Source: Erythrocercus mccallii (Eukaryota; Chordata; Aves; Passeriformes; Dicruridae). From it: a stretch of 64,000 nt of DNA. The stretch spans positions 365,505-429,504 of the forward strand of contig VZRG01000163.1 in assembly GCA_013397435.1 (NCBI GenBank), read 5' to 3'. The position numbers were made by a program, and so were the translations under genes. Positions 12,681 through 26,072 of the stretch are shown in pieces; position 1 is the first letter of the stretch, and each line of letters starts with the position of its first letter. The notes below the pieces were generated by a model. It ran no database searches, was not told the DNA's origin, and saw nothing but the letters and a program-made list of their open reading frames with translations.

Positions 12681-13829
12681 GAATGAAATATAGTCATGCT
12701 ATCTCATCACAGTCTCTATCCTTATCACAGTGAATAATCTCATTATATTCCATACCCAATTTCCTTTCTTGACAGCTTATGTTTCTTGGTATAATTCTGT
12801 GGAAGGATCAGAGCTATGTCTATATTAGATTTGTAAGTGTCCTATAGAAGAAATAGCGACAGATTTATAGCATCTTGAAGTAGGTATTATGAATTTAAAG
12901 GGTAAAAATATATCACATTTAATTGTATTTTCACACATATCACAGTAACGTAACTTCTATCACTTCATATAAGTCCATTTTGATTAACATCAATACAAAT
13001 AAAATGAAAATCAGACCAACACTTATAGATATGTGAGACTTCAGCGGTACCAGTCATTTTACTGCCATGCTCAAATATATGTTTTCACACACAGCACGTT
13101 GTACATTTATATTTGAAGATCTCTGCACTTTATGAAGACTAATGGATGATACTTCACAACAAGTGTATCAAGTAAGGATTACTACTACTGTTATTTTTCA
13201 TCTATTGAAGGTTACAGCAGATTTGGGGTTATTGATTGATGTGATATATGGCTTTTTGTGTTGAGCTCAGAAATGGAAATGGGTGCCCTTGTTGCCAGTT
13301 GATGCAGTTTAAGGAACAGCAAGAAGGCATTCTGTATTTTCATTTCTCTTTTCCGTATTTAGACAAGAATCATTGGTGACATGCTCTTTACTATGCACAA
13401 GAGAATACTATAGAAATACTAAGAATTTTTTTAATGTCTTTCTTTTACACCTAATTTCTACCAAACCTCCTATGATATCTGCATTCTTCCCTTGTTTTTC
13501 TGTTACCTCCCACACAGTATCCATAGCATCTGAACATGCGTTAGCAGCAGCACACAGCTGTACCTTTCTCTGGCTACCAACAACATCATTCACATAAGAG
13601 TTACAGCCCTTGTCAGCTTGAAGACATAAAGAAATAGAAATTTTTTAGCCCAGCTCCTCTACGGATTTTGTAGGGGTTTGAAAGTGAGGCATAAGTTTAG
13701 TAACGTATCTGTATTAAATGGGCACTGACAGAAGTGCTGGACCAAGGCTTACAGTAATGGTAGTTGTGGAAACATCATCTGTCAGCTGTGAGCACAATTC
13801 CCAGTTTCCTCTTAAGCACAATGATTTCA
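12681..13829. other. Non-coding DNA, nothing recognised
   Basis: Only short open frames below 75 codons. No repeat family recognised. Confidence 0.6.
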
Positions 13830-14130
13830 GATGGCCTGATGCACATGTCAAAGCCAGCAGCTTTTGAAAACGTGACACTATTTCCTTCACGGCTCTTTCC
13901 TTTGCAAATGAATAGGTTCAGCGTGTCATAAAAAGCTATTGCTTGCATCAGAGAAGGGATGACAAGTCAGCTCAGGTTGTATCAAAGATTTAACACAAGT
14001 GTTAGCCTGACCCTCTGCTCAGAGTCATCTTAAGGCATCAGCCAACTTCCAAGGCCACACACTGTGACTGATAATGCAACACATGCGTGATACACTCAGA
14101 CTTCACAGGGCAATTTCTTGCAATGGAGAG
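13830..14130. promoter_or_regulatory. CpG-retaining complex segment, possible conserved non-coding element
   Basis: Several CpGs are retained (AACGTGACA, TTCACGGCT, TTCAGCGTG, CATGCGTGAT) in otherwise CpG-poor DNA, with no repeat signature. The right part overlaps a 154-codon minus-strand frame that opens with TTG and has no recognisable domain. Conservation cannot be tested here. Confidence 0.18.
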
Positions 14131-17100
14131 TGACTGTGGAGAATGACTTCTCATATCTGCATGGAGTTTGCAACAAATCCAGCACACTATGCATTTGAAA
14201 ATGCAAAACTGGCTCAGAAATGAATAGGAGAGTTCTCTCCATGCAGGATCAAGTTTCTTCTTTAAACTCAGTGTTGTATTGAGCACAGCTATCAGCAAAG
14301 CCCCACATAGCCGCTGGTTTCCTCCTCCATTTTCCCAGTAGGATGAGGAAGAGAACTGGAAAATCAACAGCAAGAAAACTTGGGGGCTGAGATGAAGAAA
14401 TAAGTGGAGGAAAGAGGGGTAGAAATAAGAGATGCAAAGGCAAATGCTCACTGTCTTCTCTGAGCAGATCAGTGCTCTGAGAATGACTACATCCCATACC
14501 AACCACTCTCCTTTCCATGATTTTTATGGCTGAGCACAAGGTTTCATAGCATGGAATATCCCTTTGGTCAATTCAGGTCACTCGTTCTGGCTGTCTTGCC
14601 TCCCAGTTTGTGCACATTCCCAGATCCGTGCAGGGGCAGAGTGGGAAAAAGACAAGTTTTGATGCCATACAAATACTGATTAGCAATAGCTAAAATGTTG
14701 GTGCGTTAATAGTTTGGGATTTAGTCATAAATTCCAAACACAACACCATATGGGCTGCTCTGAGGAAAACTAGCTCCACCTCAGACAGACCCAGCACACT
14801 GGGCTATTGAAAAAAAAATCATGTGTGCAACAAATTATCAATAACAAAGAAAGATAATAGTCTGGAATGTCTTCACTCTTGCCCAAGATAACAGACCATC
14901 CACCTAATCACCATCTACACTAGATCTCAAAGTAGGTTTTTCTGTAATAATACTAGCATGCACCTAAACTGTTGATCATCTCTTAATTTTCTGCCATGTT
15001 TCCCTTGAACTTTCATTGTCTTTTGAGGAAAAACCTGAAAAGCTCTTCATCCTTGTTTCAATGGATAACTCAGTCCCACAATTACAATGATGCTAGAATA
15101 AATTGAATGTTAAGGAGGATGTGTAGTAAGCCGAACTCCATTTACTTCAGTAGAATTTTTCTCACTCTAATGCACTGCTGTTAGTCAGACACGACCCTGG
15201 CCTTACATAGTTAGCTTTTCTGGAGTTTTGTAATACAAGAAATTGCTCACTGGGAGTCAGGAATCCATTTTTTTTTTTAAGAAAAGAGGGAATAAATATA
15301 CTACTTCTGGTAACAAATACATAGGAGCAACATTTAGCTTCTGATAGTTTAATCACATATGTTAAAATAACATCCCAGTTTAGAGAATGAAACTTTAAAT
15401 ATTTTGACCATATTACAGATATTCATTAGTGTCTACATGCAGTGGTTTGGGACGTTGGTGTAATTTACCAGGTGGTCCAACAATGTTCTCCAGCATCTCA
15501 AAATAATGTATTTGTATGTTCCCATTGCCAATATCTGGAGGTTTTAGGTTAAGGACTTCCTGAACACAGTAATGAACTTCTATCTTATAGTGCAGCTATT
15601 TGTAAGTCAAGCTTGATGCATTATAAGACAGAAGCACTGAAAATTTGACTTACCTCTCCAGAGTTTGTCTTCAGATAAATAGGAAACTAAATTCCACAGA
15701 ACAGTTAAATTGGTAAATTCTACCACTAAAATAACTGAATATTTCCTGAATCCATTTAAGTTTAAATATGATTCCTTAATTCTTTTCCCAAGTCCTTCCG
15801 TTTGCCATTTCCTTAGTTTTGTGGGAGTTTGAGGAGAAAAAAGCAAATGCTGCATTTGCAGTTCTATTAACCTTTCTATATATTTCCTCAAAAGAAGTGC
15901 TCTTTGTGAATTCACCAAGGGCTTCATGACCCCAGGGAAGGATGGATAGTACCTTTTTTATGGAAGTCTAGAGAATTCGTTATTCAGTGTCATTTTCATT
16001 AGGTCTAACTCAAATGCTCCTTTTCACAAGAAGAATTCAAAGAACTGCCAAGCAGCAGAAGACTTGTAAAGGTTTATGTTTTCAAGGGCAAGAGACAATC
16101 GTGGGGAGCAGTCACTGGCATAATTCTTTGTGCCAAGAACTCCAATGTTAACACAGTCAACAGCAATGGAAAGCAATGAGGCTTGAGACAAGGAACTGCT
16201 TGTTTATAAATGGAAGTTGGCTTCTGGAGTCACCACCATCTCAAAATTTAATATGACATTCCAGGAAAGTGTGTTTATTAGTGCTTAGTGCTTCCTATAC
16301 CTAGACAATGTGTCTGATGACAGTGACTTTTGTTTGAATGTAGGATTGTCTCTATCACCCTAATTCAAGCTTTTACAAGGTAATAGAGACAGTTTTCTTA
16401 ACAATTCCACATAATATTGCTGTTATAATTTAATTTGTACAATGCAGCTACAGTCCAGCCAATGGTGCTCTGGACATGTAGCTGAGTTCTCAGAATCTCA
16501 TTTAAAAGGTTGATATTTTGACTTTTAGACCATTTGCAAGACTAAAATGATTCTTATGCATTGTATATTGGTGAGTATTTATGTTTGAATCATTTGAGTA
16601 AGATTCATTAATAACCAAGTAGTCTAGTGTACTTTTTAATACTCCAGTTGACTATTATGGGCCTTTTACAGCCATAAAAATTTCACCTTGGAAATCCTTA
16701 TGGAAAGAACTTTTTCTTGCTCTTTTTAGGGACATGGTTTCTTCACAGTTTTTACAATATATAAGAAATCTAGCCTTAGAAGGAAGTGATAGATTTTGAG
16801 TGCGATTCTCCAAGCAGAGTAGTTCCCAGGATATTCTATTGCAAGAGTCACAGTAAATAACATTTTTCCAAAGCTGCAGCTGCTGGAATGGAGACCTATA
16901 GGACCACATAAGAATCTCAGCCTTCATTTTAAACGTGATTTCCTAGAAATCACGATTACTGAAAAATAGTGAAACTGGAACCATTTTACTTCTCAAGGCT
17001 TACAGTAACAGAAGAAAATACAAAGAATAAGACATTCACTTGTTTAAATTTTCAGCTATTTAATACTCCCTATTACCTTTTTCAAGAGTGACTCATGATT

Positions 17101-17792
17101 TTGAACTTGCACAATTAGTAACCCTTATTTTCAAAACCAGAGTTTTAAATATCAGAATTTATTTAGCAACCACATTTATATACATTCAGTATTAACCTTT
17201 TTTATATCTGGGTTACCTTGCACAAATTCCTGTTTTTGTTATTAATTTACATGGAAGATTTCAGAGTAGTCTGAAAACACTGAAACCTTAGGACACTCCT
17301 GTGCTGTTTAGTCACTTTATTCATTTTTAACCCCTGAATCCCCCATCCAAGTACTTACCTATGGGAAGAGTCACAGATCAAAGGGTTATTGTACTCCGAG
17401 AAAATTGACACCCTTTGATCATTTGGCAGTTGTTTTTCTCAGGCTGGGCAGGCCATTCTCCCCCTCTCCTACATTCCCCCTCACACACATGCAGCTTATT
17501 CCAAGCAGATGTAAGCTAGTGCATCTGCCACTCTGATACTCAAATGACTTTCAGAACCATATCTGCTCTGTATGAGCCAGTCACCTTTGAGGCTTTCTTC
17601 ATGTTCGCTTCTTCCTACTTTATGTTTTCATCCTTGTACACTTCCTATATCCCACGTCTCCATCTTGTCCTTTTGCTTTCTTTATCTTCCTGTCGTCTGT
17701 ATCTTTTCTAAACTGCTGTCTTTTTTTCCACTCCCTATTTATTCTCATTTAAGAAAACGCTGAGCAAGAAAGCAGCTTAACGTTTGGTAATT
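14131..17792. other. AT-rich non-coding DNA
   Basis: No gene or transposon recognised. A T-run lies near 15269-15279, and a palindrome with a STAT-type core at 16934-16954 is listed separately. Open frames of up to 106 codons on the minus strand look random. Confidence 0.6.
16934..16954. repeat. Palindrome with 9-bp arms enclosing a STAT-type site
   Basis: CGTGATTTC and GAAATCACG pair perfectly across a 3-bp centre. The middle, TTCCTAGAA at 16940-16948, fits TTC-N3-GAA, the known binding form for STAT dimers. Function is inferred. Confidence 0.5.
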
Positions 17793-17893
17793 GTAGATAA
17801 GGACAGAGAGATTAGGTGATTTGCCCAAGGCCACACAGAAATTCTGTGGCAGAAAGGTGAATTGATTTTAGGTCTCCATGACTCAACAGACTC
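17793..17893 (+). mobile_element. MIR/CORE-SINE-like fragment
   Basis: GGACAGAGAGATTAGGTGAT, then TTGCCCAAGGCCACACAG, a GTGGCAGA block and AGGTCTCCATGACTC match in order the 3' half of MIR-type SINEs (gaggttaagtgacttgcccaaggtcacacag and onward). These ancient tRNA-derived SINEs predate the amniotes and survive as diverged relics in bird genomes. Sense strand plus. The 5' tRNA-like head is missing. Confidence 0.8.
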
Positions 17894-19854
17894 ATAAAAG
17901 AAGTCTTATTTGAAGGATATATTTTAAACATCAAATCAAAGTTTGAGTCCAAATGAAAACAGCTCCAATTACAGGGCTGCTTTTATCTGCAGTTCCATCT
18001 TAGCACAAGGGCTGTGTCTAGACTTCCCAGGTGAGGCATGCCTGTCTGACTCACAGGCCTGGCTTTTCTTTCCTTTGGTCTCATTTACAGCATGCTGATG
18101 TACACACCCAGCCCCAGCAGCTGAGGGCTGCAATATAGATGTACACATACAGGGTGAGTGTCAAAGCTTATGTTATTCAATGTTATTGCATTTGTCTCTG
18201 AAAAGTACAAAGTTCTCAAGGATTTGGTCCCTGTCAATCTAATTATCGAAACACAACTTTTTTCCTTTTTTTTTTAAACAAAGAAATTATTTTTTGAAAT
18301 GTAATCATTCATTGGTGTTAGAGACAAACCACCAGTTTACCCAAGGCTACATTGGCATGGCTTCCAGGTGTTTGCCTGTATCAAATTTCTAAATGGAGTG
18401 ATAAACAAAGCTGTTTACTTATACACTTCAAACCAGAGTATAATGTTGCTTTCTGCTCTACTCCAAGCCCTAATGTCATTATCCTTGGCACAGAGCTACT
18501 AGATAATTTTGTCAGCCTCTCTGCAAAAATTAGCTCTGCAATAGTATTGAATTCTGGGGGGTAAGCCAGTGCTTTGGCCTGCCACAGGGCAACTCTGTTT
18601 TGCAGCCACCAGAAAACGTTCTCTTAGAAAAACAACAACAACACAAGTTTATGATTCACTTTCAGACTTTGTTCGTCTAAATTACTTCTTTGTGCACTAT
18701 GGAAGGAAAACAAGAGATTCCAGAAACTCGCACACACAGCATGTCCTTGTTTATGCCTTTTAATTATATAATATATGCACACATAAATATGTAAGGAAGG
18801 GCAAGGTGATCTTTAAGTGAGGCTTCTCAAGTTAACTGTCTTTTACACTGAAGAAGCACAGCCTGGTATAAATTAAGATTTAGTATCTGAATTTAGTTTT
18901 AAGCTCTGTAACAGAGGGAAAGTGTGCAGTAATTTGAGTTTTTATTTTTAAATCCTGAAACCTGATCTGAACTGAAAGCATGACTACAAATGTGAGTTGT
19001 TTAGGGGAAAGAATAAGGCTGGGAATTCAAGACATTATTTTTGCCTCAGAAGTATCTTGTACAATGAAACTGTAGAGCTTACCAATGTTTAAATAATAGT
19101 TTAAACATCTGTTTATTTCCAAATTCATTAGTAATATGTAAAGAAAGTATCAGGTTTGTGTGAAGGAGTCCTAGAAATCTGTATACTCTTTTATAATTCA
19201 TTTCAGTCTTTTCTTGTATTCATTCTCCCTCTGTCATGTCTATGTTCTCTTCCCTGCTGTATGAGGTTTTAATGAGCAATATCCACTCACTCAAAGAGAC
19301 TGGGTACAGGAAAAGATAATTGATGATGTAGAGAAGACTGAAATCCAGGCTAGGAAGTCGGAAACTTTGAACTCTACCAAATTGCAAGTTCATTATGACA
19401 CTGCCAGGGAAATCAAAGAAATATTGATTGGAAAAAGAATAGACTTTTCTTGGCAATGTTGCAGCTAGAGATGGGTAAAATTCACAAAATTGTTTATATT
19501 ATGGAAGCACCCAAAAGTTCCAAATCACAAAGGAAATTGTTTCCTATGCTCAAACACTGATAATCTGAGATGAAGTAAAGTCCTATAACATGTTAAGGAT
19601 GCATTAAGAGCTCCTCAGGGACTTTTACAGAAGTAAAATATACGTAAAAAGATGATGTTATTGAAGATCAGTATAAAGGAATAGTAGAATACAAGTACAC
19701 AATTTTGATGGAAGACTTTACAGAAGCTGAGGGCACAAAAAGCAACAGAAAACATGAGAGGCAAGGAAAAGTGTTCTGGTTGGACCTTGAGTAGACAGAG
19801 AAACACATCACTCCATGAATGGAGCATGTAACAGTTAGTTTCATCCCTTATCAC

Positions 19855-19873
19855 AAAAGAAAAAAAAAAAAAA
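19855..19873. repeat. Poly-A tract
   Basis: Nearly pure A run with one G. I see no retrotransposon body joined to it on either side. Confidence 0.85.
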
Positions 19874-20636
19874 GGTAATAAAAATATTGAATTTTAATGA
19901 AGGGATAGGAGCAGAGGACAGAACAGAGACATAACAGGTTACCAAATATACTGGATGTACTCATGTGGACAAACCTTATTGAAATGCACTCAAGAATGAA
20001 GAAGAAATGAGGCAAAGTGATTTCTGATCTGTTAGAAAAGTCCTGAAGGACTCATAAGAGGCAGAAGACACTTCCAAGAAGTGTAGAAAGGGAGGAAAAT
20101 AATGCATTGCTGAAAAGTAAAAGGAATTTTGATGGAAATGGGTCAGTTACATTGTTTTATCTGAAATAACAAAATACATTATTGAATAACCTATCTGTAT
20201 GGACTGAAAAATAATCAAGTGGTGAACGATGATCATTTTTCAGTAACACACTGGTATAATTTTCTTAACCAGAACAACTGGCTTATTGAATAGGGAAGTA
20301 ATTCAGAATTAGAGAAGGCATTATATATGACTTATCTTGTCTTGAACTTCAAACTACTCTACATGGAGAAAACTGGGAAATTTGTCCTTTATTAAATCCA
20401 TGTCATAAGATTGGTACACAATGGTTGGGAAGAAAACAGAGTGTTAGGCAGTTCAAATTGTTTCCTAGATAGATAATGGTCTGGAGGGTCTAGAAATAGT
20501 GCTGTCCTCTACATGTTCTGATCTTAGTTACATTCAATATTTTTCAAGTACTGCTTTGGGCAGGTATCTGAGTTTCTTCTGCCATCATTTTTAAAGTCTA
20601 ATCAAGTTGCTCTAATGTATACTCTGTCTCACCAGG

Positions 20637-20664
20637 AAAAAAAAAAAGGGGAAAAAAAAAAAAA
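20637..20664. repeat. Interrupted poly-A tract
   Basis: Two A runs of 11 or more bases separated by GGGG. No attached element recognised. Confidence 0.9.
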
Positions 20665-21313
20665 GATCATCTGCTTGAAAGATCTGAAGAACAAGATCAT
20701 GGACAGGCACAGAGGGTCTTTTTCCAAAAGGGTCTTTATTTCAAAAGCAGCTCTTTTTCATCACTGGTTAATGAAAACATAGGCACTTAGGAGAACAACT
20801 TTTCTAAGCATCTAAATTGCAGATGCTTAAATAAGGAAAGCTGGATTCAGTCCCTTGATAATGAAATTGAATACACTTCTAGATATCTTAGTTATTCTCA
20901 AAAGTGATGGTTACAAAGCAGTTAGAGGAATAGAAGTTGAATGATCTAAATTAATTATCGAAATTACTTCAAATTGGTAGATGATATGCAATAAATACAA
21001 GTGTACAGATTGCTCTGAGGAAACAACATGATTCTGCAAATAAAAAGTAAGAAATATGTTTAATTTCCATGCTGCAAGTAGGAAATAAAAGTGAATCATA
21101 AATTTAATTTATTACTCCTGTAGAAAAAGACAGCCCTTATTCTGATTTTAATGACTACAAGCATTTAATAACTACTTAGACAAACATCTTTCAGGGAGTG
21201 TTTGGGTATTTGCTGCTCCATAAGGGGATGCTAAAAGACTTGTTCAGATCATTTTGACTAGTTCTTTGATACAGTAAATACACTAGAAGAAATAGAGGAT
21301 ATAAATCAAAAGC

Positions 21314-21468
21314 CTTATTATTCACATTTGATAGATGGAAAATCAAGCCGTATAAAAGGAAAGTAACCTACACGTGCCAAAGTAGAATGTCTATGGCAGT
21401 GAGCCAGGGATAGGATGCAAATCTGTTAAACCACAGTCTGGAATCTAACCACAAAACTATCTTTTCTC
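21314..21468 (+). mobile_element. MIR/CORE-SINE-like fragment
   Basis: A TTATTATTCACATTTGATAG start, an AAGTAACCTACACGTGCCAA block, GGCAGTGAGCCAGGGATAGG and a TCTGGAATCTAACCACAAAAC end follow the order of MIR-type SINEs (ttattatcccattttacag, gtgacttgcccaag, ggcagagccgggaatagaac, ccagtgctctaaccac). The order of several blocks makes chance unlikely, although each is diverged. Confidence 0.7.
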
Positions 21469-21689
21469 TAGCCTTTGTATTCAATTTAGACATACTCAAA
21501 TGTCTGGATGTTTATCCAAAGCCTATCAGGAGTGATCTTCCCCCTCACACTACACCTTTGCACAACAGACCTGGCTCCCCCTCTTGAGGGAAAACCTAGC
21601 AAGTCCTGTCTCCTCTCTCACATCCACCATCTCATTTTTAATTCTTGATGAAGACTCTCACTGCCCTGCCAGGCCTGTCTCTCTCACAG

Positions 21690-21895
21690 GTTCCTGCGTG
21701 ATGATGAAGAAATCACTTTGCATTTCGGGCAGCGTTAGCCCCAGGGTGCATTTCGGGTCAGTTGGGAGTGTCGAGGGGGCAGCTCAGGGCACTGGCACGG
21801 GTAGGCAGAGACCCCAGTGTTCAGAACATGCTCTGCTCGTGTTACAAGAAGGCTCTGTGAGATTTAAAATCTGCTGCTGTCAGAAACTTCCCGTT
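21690..21895. promoter_or_regulatory. GC- and CpG-rich patch with duplicated GCATTTCGGG
   Basis: Eight CpGs fall in about 200 bp of locally GC-rich sequence, flanked by AT-rich DNA. GCATTTCGGG occurs twice about 30 bp apart (near 21719 and 21749). A plus-strand frame of 112 codons (21584-21922) covers it, but its peptide shows no known domain. Options are a small CpG-rich regulatory element, a non-coding exon or an old GC-rich repeat. Confidence 0.28.
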
Positions 21896-24129
21896 CAGAC
21901 AAAAGCTAACCCAGTTATGTAAGAAGGTGTTAAATGTACATGGAAAAATGATGCTTTTCCAAGAAGTCAGGCAGTGATTACATTTTCTAAATCTGCAGTC
22001 ATTTTCCAGTAACAAATAAATAATCAAAGACAGCACATTCTGTGAAAAAATAATAATGTTGGACTAAAGGAAGCAATTGCCATTTCAAATCAATAAAATG
22101 TAGTTCCTTGTATTTTCATGTTAAATAAAAACAAACACTTGCCCAAGGAAAGCAACAGCTAAGCTGTTTGTTTTTATATTCACTTGGATCCTCAGATCTC
22201 TTCCAGGCAGACTTGTGGATAAACAGGTTTGTTTACAAAAAATCTGCTCATTACTGCATCAGTTCTATCTATGGTGTCTTGGTTTCAGATGAAGCTGCTC
22301 TGAAGAGATTTGTTTGCTTAAAATTAGGGGGTGCACAGCCTAACAGACAAAACCAGAAAGCTGCAGTGTCACAAGTGGGGTTTTTCAGTAAATCTTTCAA
22401 ACCTGTAGACTCATCTTGAAGCAATTCAACTTTAAAATCAACCCAACAAGAAAAGTCAATAAACATTAAATATGTAAACCCTTTTTGTCTTTCTATTTCC
22501 TGTTGTGTTTGACACTATTCCAAATGAAGGTTGCTAACATTGTTTACACAGGGTTTCTGAGGACTGGTGAAGACTATGTCTAAATAACACTCTGCCTCCC
22601 ACCTGTTTTCAAAAAATTCATCTGTTCCAGGGCACACAATTACTCTGTAATGCTGGCTTTCCTCTGTCTCACCTTTGTGTGAGACAGTGCTTAATTTAGC
22701 TATTTTAATTAGTTTCTAGGACTGCATCCATCTCTGAGAACATGCTGCCCCAGTGCTTCCAGGTAAATACTACAATGTGTTTTGCATAATGATTCTGTAT
22801 TTTTATTTCCATCATCTCAATAAGGAAGTTAATTGTGGGGGGGAGAGACTTGGCAGACAATAGTACACAGCCGTCTTCACCCAACTGACAACTGTGTTAA
22901 TAGGCTTTTTAAAAAATGTGTTACACATCACCAACTTGACATAGAACAGCTGTGTCCAGACAGAGAACACTAAAAAATACTACCTGGTAAATGATATATT
23001 CTTTGTGGATAACAACTCGTCTTTGGAAGACCAGAGATGTCACTTTTTCTGCCTTGTTAAAGATTGATGGCCATGTATTGAATGAGAATGTACTTTTAAA
23101 TTGGAAATCATCTTATTCAGCCACTGAATACCTTTATCCTCATAGGCAGAATCAGAAGCCAGAGAGTGTTCCTGAGTTACTGTAGTTCTCTACACTACCA
23201 GTTTGGGGGGATTGTTTTGGGAGATTATTCTTCAGTGAGCTTCTTTTTGCCCCATCTGATAAGCTAACATTTCCTTTTTGCAAGTGGACTAATGCAAATT
23301 TCCCTTTCTCTGTGGGGTATTGGTCATCAGTCATAGTGACAAGGGACAAAATGGTCAAAATATTGCTGAAAAGGAATGTTAAGTTAATCTGAAACACAAA
23401 GGATCTGATGATTTCCAATGAATGTCCTCTCCTCATGACAGGACTCATACAGATTCAGGACAACTTGCTTTTGTATACTTCAGTGAACAACCTCGATGCA
23501 AAAAGAGATTAAGCTGAAACCCCTTTTTATGAAACCAGCAGTCATGTGCTGACACTGAGCAGCAGCTAATCACAGCCAAATGTCCTTTGGTTGTGCAGCC
23601 TACACAAAATTTTCTTTTCTTATACATAATATGGATCCTATTATTATTTTCCTCTTTCCTCTTGCATTCATATTTCCCCAGACTAGGGCAGCACTACTAT
23701 TATTTCCCCCTTCTGCCATTGTCTGTACAGTTTCTATTGTATTGACTGCCTGGAGTGCCTTCTTCTTCCCCTCCTTCAACATGGGCTCCAAAGCAGCATG
23801 CTGCTTGGGCTTTCTTTTCACTATTCATTTGTGAATTTGCATGCTCTGTAGTGCAAACTTTAATTGGAAAGCACTGTCCTTTTTAAAAATGGCAAGTGTG
23901 AAAGAGAATCCATTTTCAATGCACTAGTTCTCTCCGTTTTAGAACCATAAGTGTTTTTTTCGTGGCAGCGCATGGTCCATTAAGCAACACAAAAATGTTC
24001 TCCTATTTACTTCTCATTCTGAAAATGGAGGAAGGAAATAATACTCAAAAAAAATATTTTTTCTTCTCCAAGATTTGCCAGTTTCCCTAAGGCTAATTTT
24101 TTCTCTTGGGAATATATTCCACATTATAG
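21896..24129. other. AT-rich non-coding DNA
   Basis: No transposon recognised. An 84-codon ATG frame at 23580-23834 encodes a hydrophobic peptide, but the opposite strand is also open and the hydrophobicity follows from T-rich codons. The segment 22620-22740 has AATTA-type motifs and no repeat signature. Confidence 0.6.
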
Positions 24130-24300
24130 AGCCCAGATCCTTAATAACTCTAATTAGCAATTCTTTTAATTAATTTTCAAGTATAATCATATTTACAAAT
24201 ATCCAGCTTATAAAGGACAAGACTGATGCGTAACTTTCTTTAGAGTCATACTATTAGCTAGTATAATGTCACAATGAAGTCACCGCAGGCCTTGAAAGTG
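24130..24300. promoter_or_regulatory. Candidate regulatory segment with TAATTA cores
   Basis: TAATTA at 24151-24156 and TTAATTAA at 24167-24174 lie upstream of complex sequence that keeps CpGs (GATGCGTAAC, GTCACCGCAGG). Motif evidence only. Confidence 0.18.
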
Positions 24301-26072
24301 TATTTCTATGTTTGCATGTGAGAGAGCATAAAAATAGAACATGTTTAGAATTTAATTTTGCAAAGACACCCACTCCAGCACTTATACTGACTTTGCATTT
24401 TCTAGTGAAATATCATGGCCTTCTCTTAGGATATACTGTATTTTCTGGTCTATATTAAAAGGGCCCTTTTGTCTGTCTGCTGATTAAGAGAACTGTAGTG
24501 CATAAAGGCTCCAGGTAGCAAACACAGCCTTGCTTTTCAAGGAAATCAGAATAATTTAGATCTAATAAAGAGCAATCCAAGAGTGACTAGGCCTTATAAC
24601 TTACCAGTGTTGTACTGGAAAATAGCAAAAAATAGTGTGGGAAATGTGGTTTTATGTGGAAAAGTGGGCATACCTATAAATGATGGGATAATTCCCCACC
24701 TGGAGGCAAAAACTTTCTTTTGCTATAAACTAACAAACAAAGCAAAACTATTCTAGCCACACGTTGATGAGGTTAAGTAAAATGACCACCTTTACTGTGC
24801 CAGGCATAATCAAGCTGTCATTATAAATCAGTAAGTTCTAAAGAAACTTTTGAATTTTTGAATCAAAGTATTAAGAATCCTTGTAAAGTATATAGGGGGA
24901 TTTAGGTGAAGCTGCCTGGAGATGTGAGCCAGTCAGGCAACTTTTGGTACCAGATATGGAGATACACGCACAGAATGTCACCTGTGCCATGGTAGATACC
25001 TGTGTGTCAGGGTAGTATGGGTTTGGAGGAGACCCTTGATGAATACAACAGTGGTATTTGCTCCTGTGTTTGCTCCCCAGTGTGAGCTTGAGCCAAGGTC
25101 ACAACAGATTCTGGCATCCTCTCAGTTTTCAGAAGTTGGGCAAAAGTGGGAAAAGAATGGTGTACTGAGGGATAAGGAAGCTCATTACATAGTTGAATAA
25201 ATGATGCTGAGTTTCTCATTCTTATGAGCTACATGGAGTTTGAGGTCTTAGTTTTAGAGGTGGGCAGGTACAGAGGAAGCTGATGACCCAAGGCCAAGTA
25301 TGTGGGTGAGACAGTGTAAGGAGAGATCATGATCTGAGATTGGTGGCAGTCTAGGTGTGGGCATAACCTGTGCAAAGAGATGAAGCTGCCACAGTGCTCA
25401 GGTACCTTGCCCCCGACACTGCTCCTGGCAGTAGCACATTCTCCAGCAGCTGTTCAACAACTGCCACTGCTCTTGGCCTTGCTGGAACGCGGTCATGAGG
25501 CTTGCCCAGACCATGATTGGCAGGGCTATGTCATACAATAAATAATAGGAAATTTCTCTTCCAGTTTATTGATGAAAATCTGGAATCTGTGATGTCTACT
25601 CTAGTCTGCCAATACATGTGTGTATAATAGCTGAGGTGCCTCATCTTTCGATTTTATTTCCTTTTCAAAAATTAAAAAAGTTTTTTTGGCTCTTGAACTT
25701 CACTCAGCGCAGGCCACTGAAGGGGGTTTCCAAGTGGCCCTGCTGCAACTGTCTCCTACCATTTGCAGTTCATTTTCCTGCTCAGCTCTGCTCTCTAGAG
25801 AAAAGACTGGATGCAGCATGGGTTGCCCATCAGCCATAGGCCCCACCTCTGGACACAGCCACTTCTTGCCTATCTGTACTCACCAGGTGTTCTAGGAACC
25901 AAAGATCATTCTTCCTGTGCAAACAAACCTGCAGGAGTAAACATCATATCCTTGGCTCATCATGCTTGTGAGTCACTGCTTGTTGATGGGTGGTGGTTTC
26001 AAGTGTGGGACTGTAGCAAGGAAACTGCTTTGTTTCTGCTTGCTTTTATTCCATGAAAAGAAAATAACTACC
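24301..26072. other. Non-coding DNA, moderately GC-richer at 24.9-26.0 kb
   Basis: Overlapping short open frames at 25618-26056 in all three plus frames have no recognisable protein, as expected for locally GC-richer random sequence. No repeat family recognised. Confidence 0.55.

Larger units (their letters stand above)
17894..21313. other. AT-rich non-coding DNA with A-tracts
   Basis: No gene recognised. A-tracts at 19855-19873 and 20637-20664 are listed separately. A TA-rich stretch lies near 18762-18790. Open frames stay below 80 codons. Confidence 0.6.

Noticed and set aside
14038..14502. 154-codon minus-strand open frame
   Set aside because: It opens with TTG, not ATG, has no recognisable domain, overlaps another frame on the same strand, and its Leu/Ser/Phe-rich peptide is what pyrimidine-rich DNA gives by chance.
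23580..23834. 84-codon ATG frame with membrane-like segments
   Set aside because: The opposite strand is equally open over the same bases, and hydrophobic residues follow from T-rich codons.
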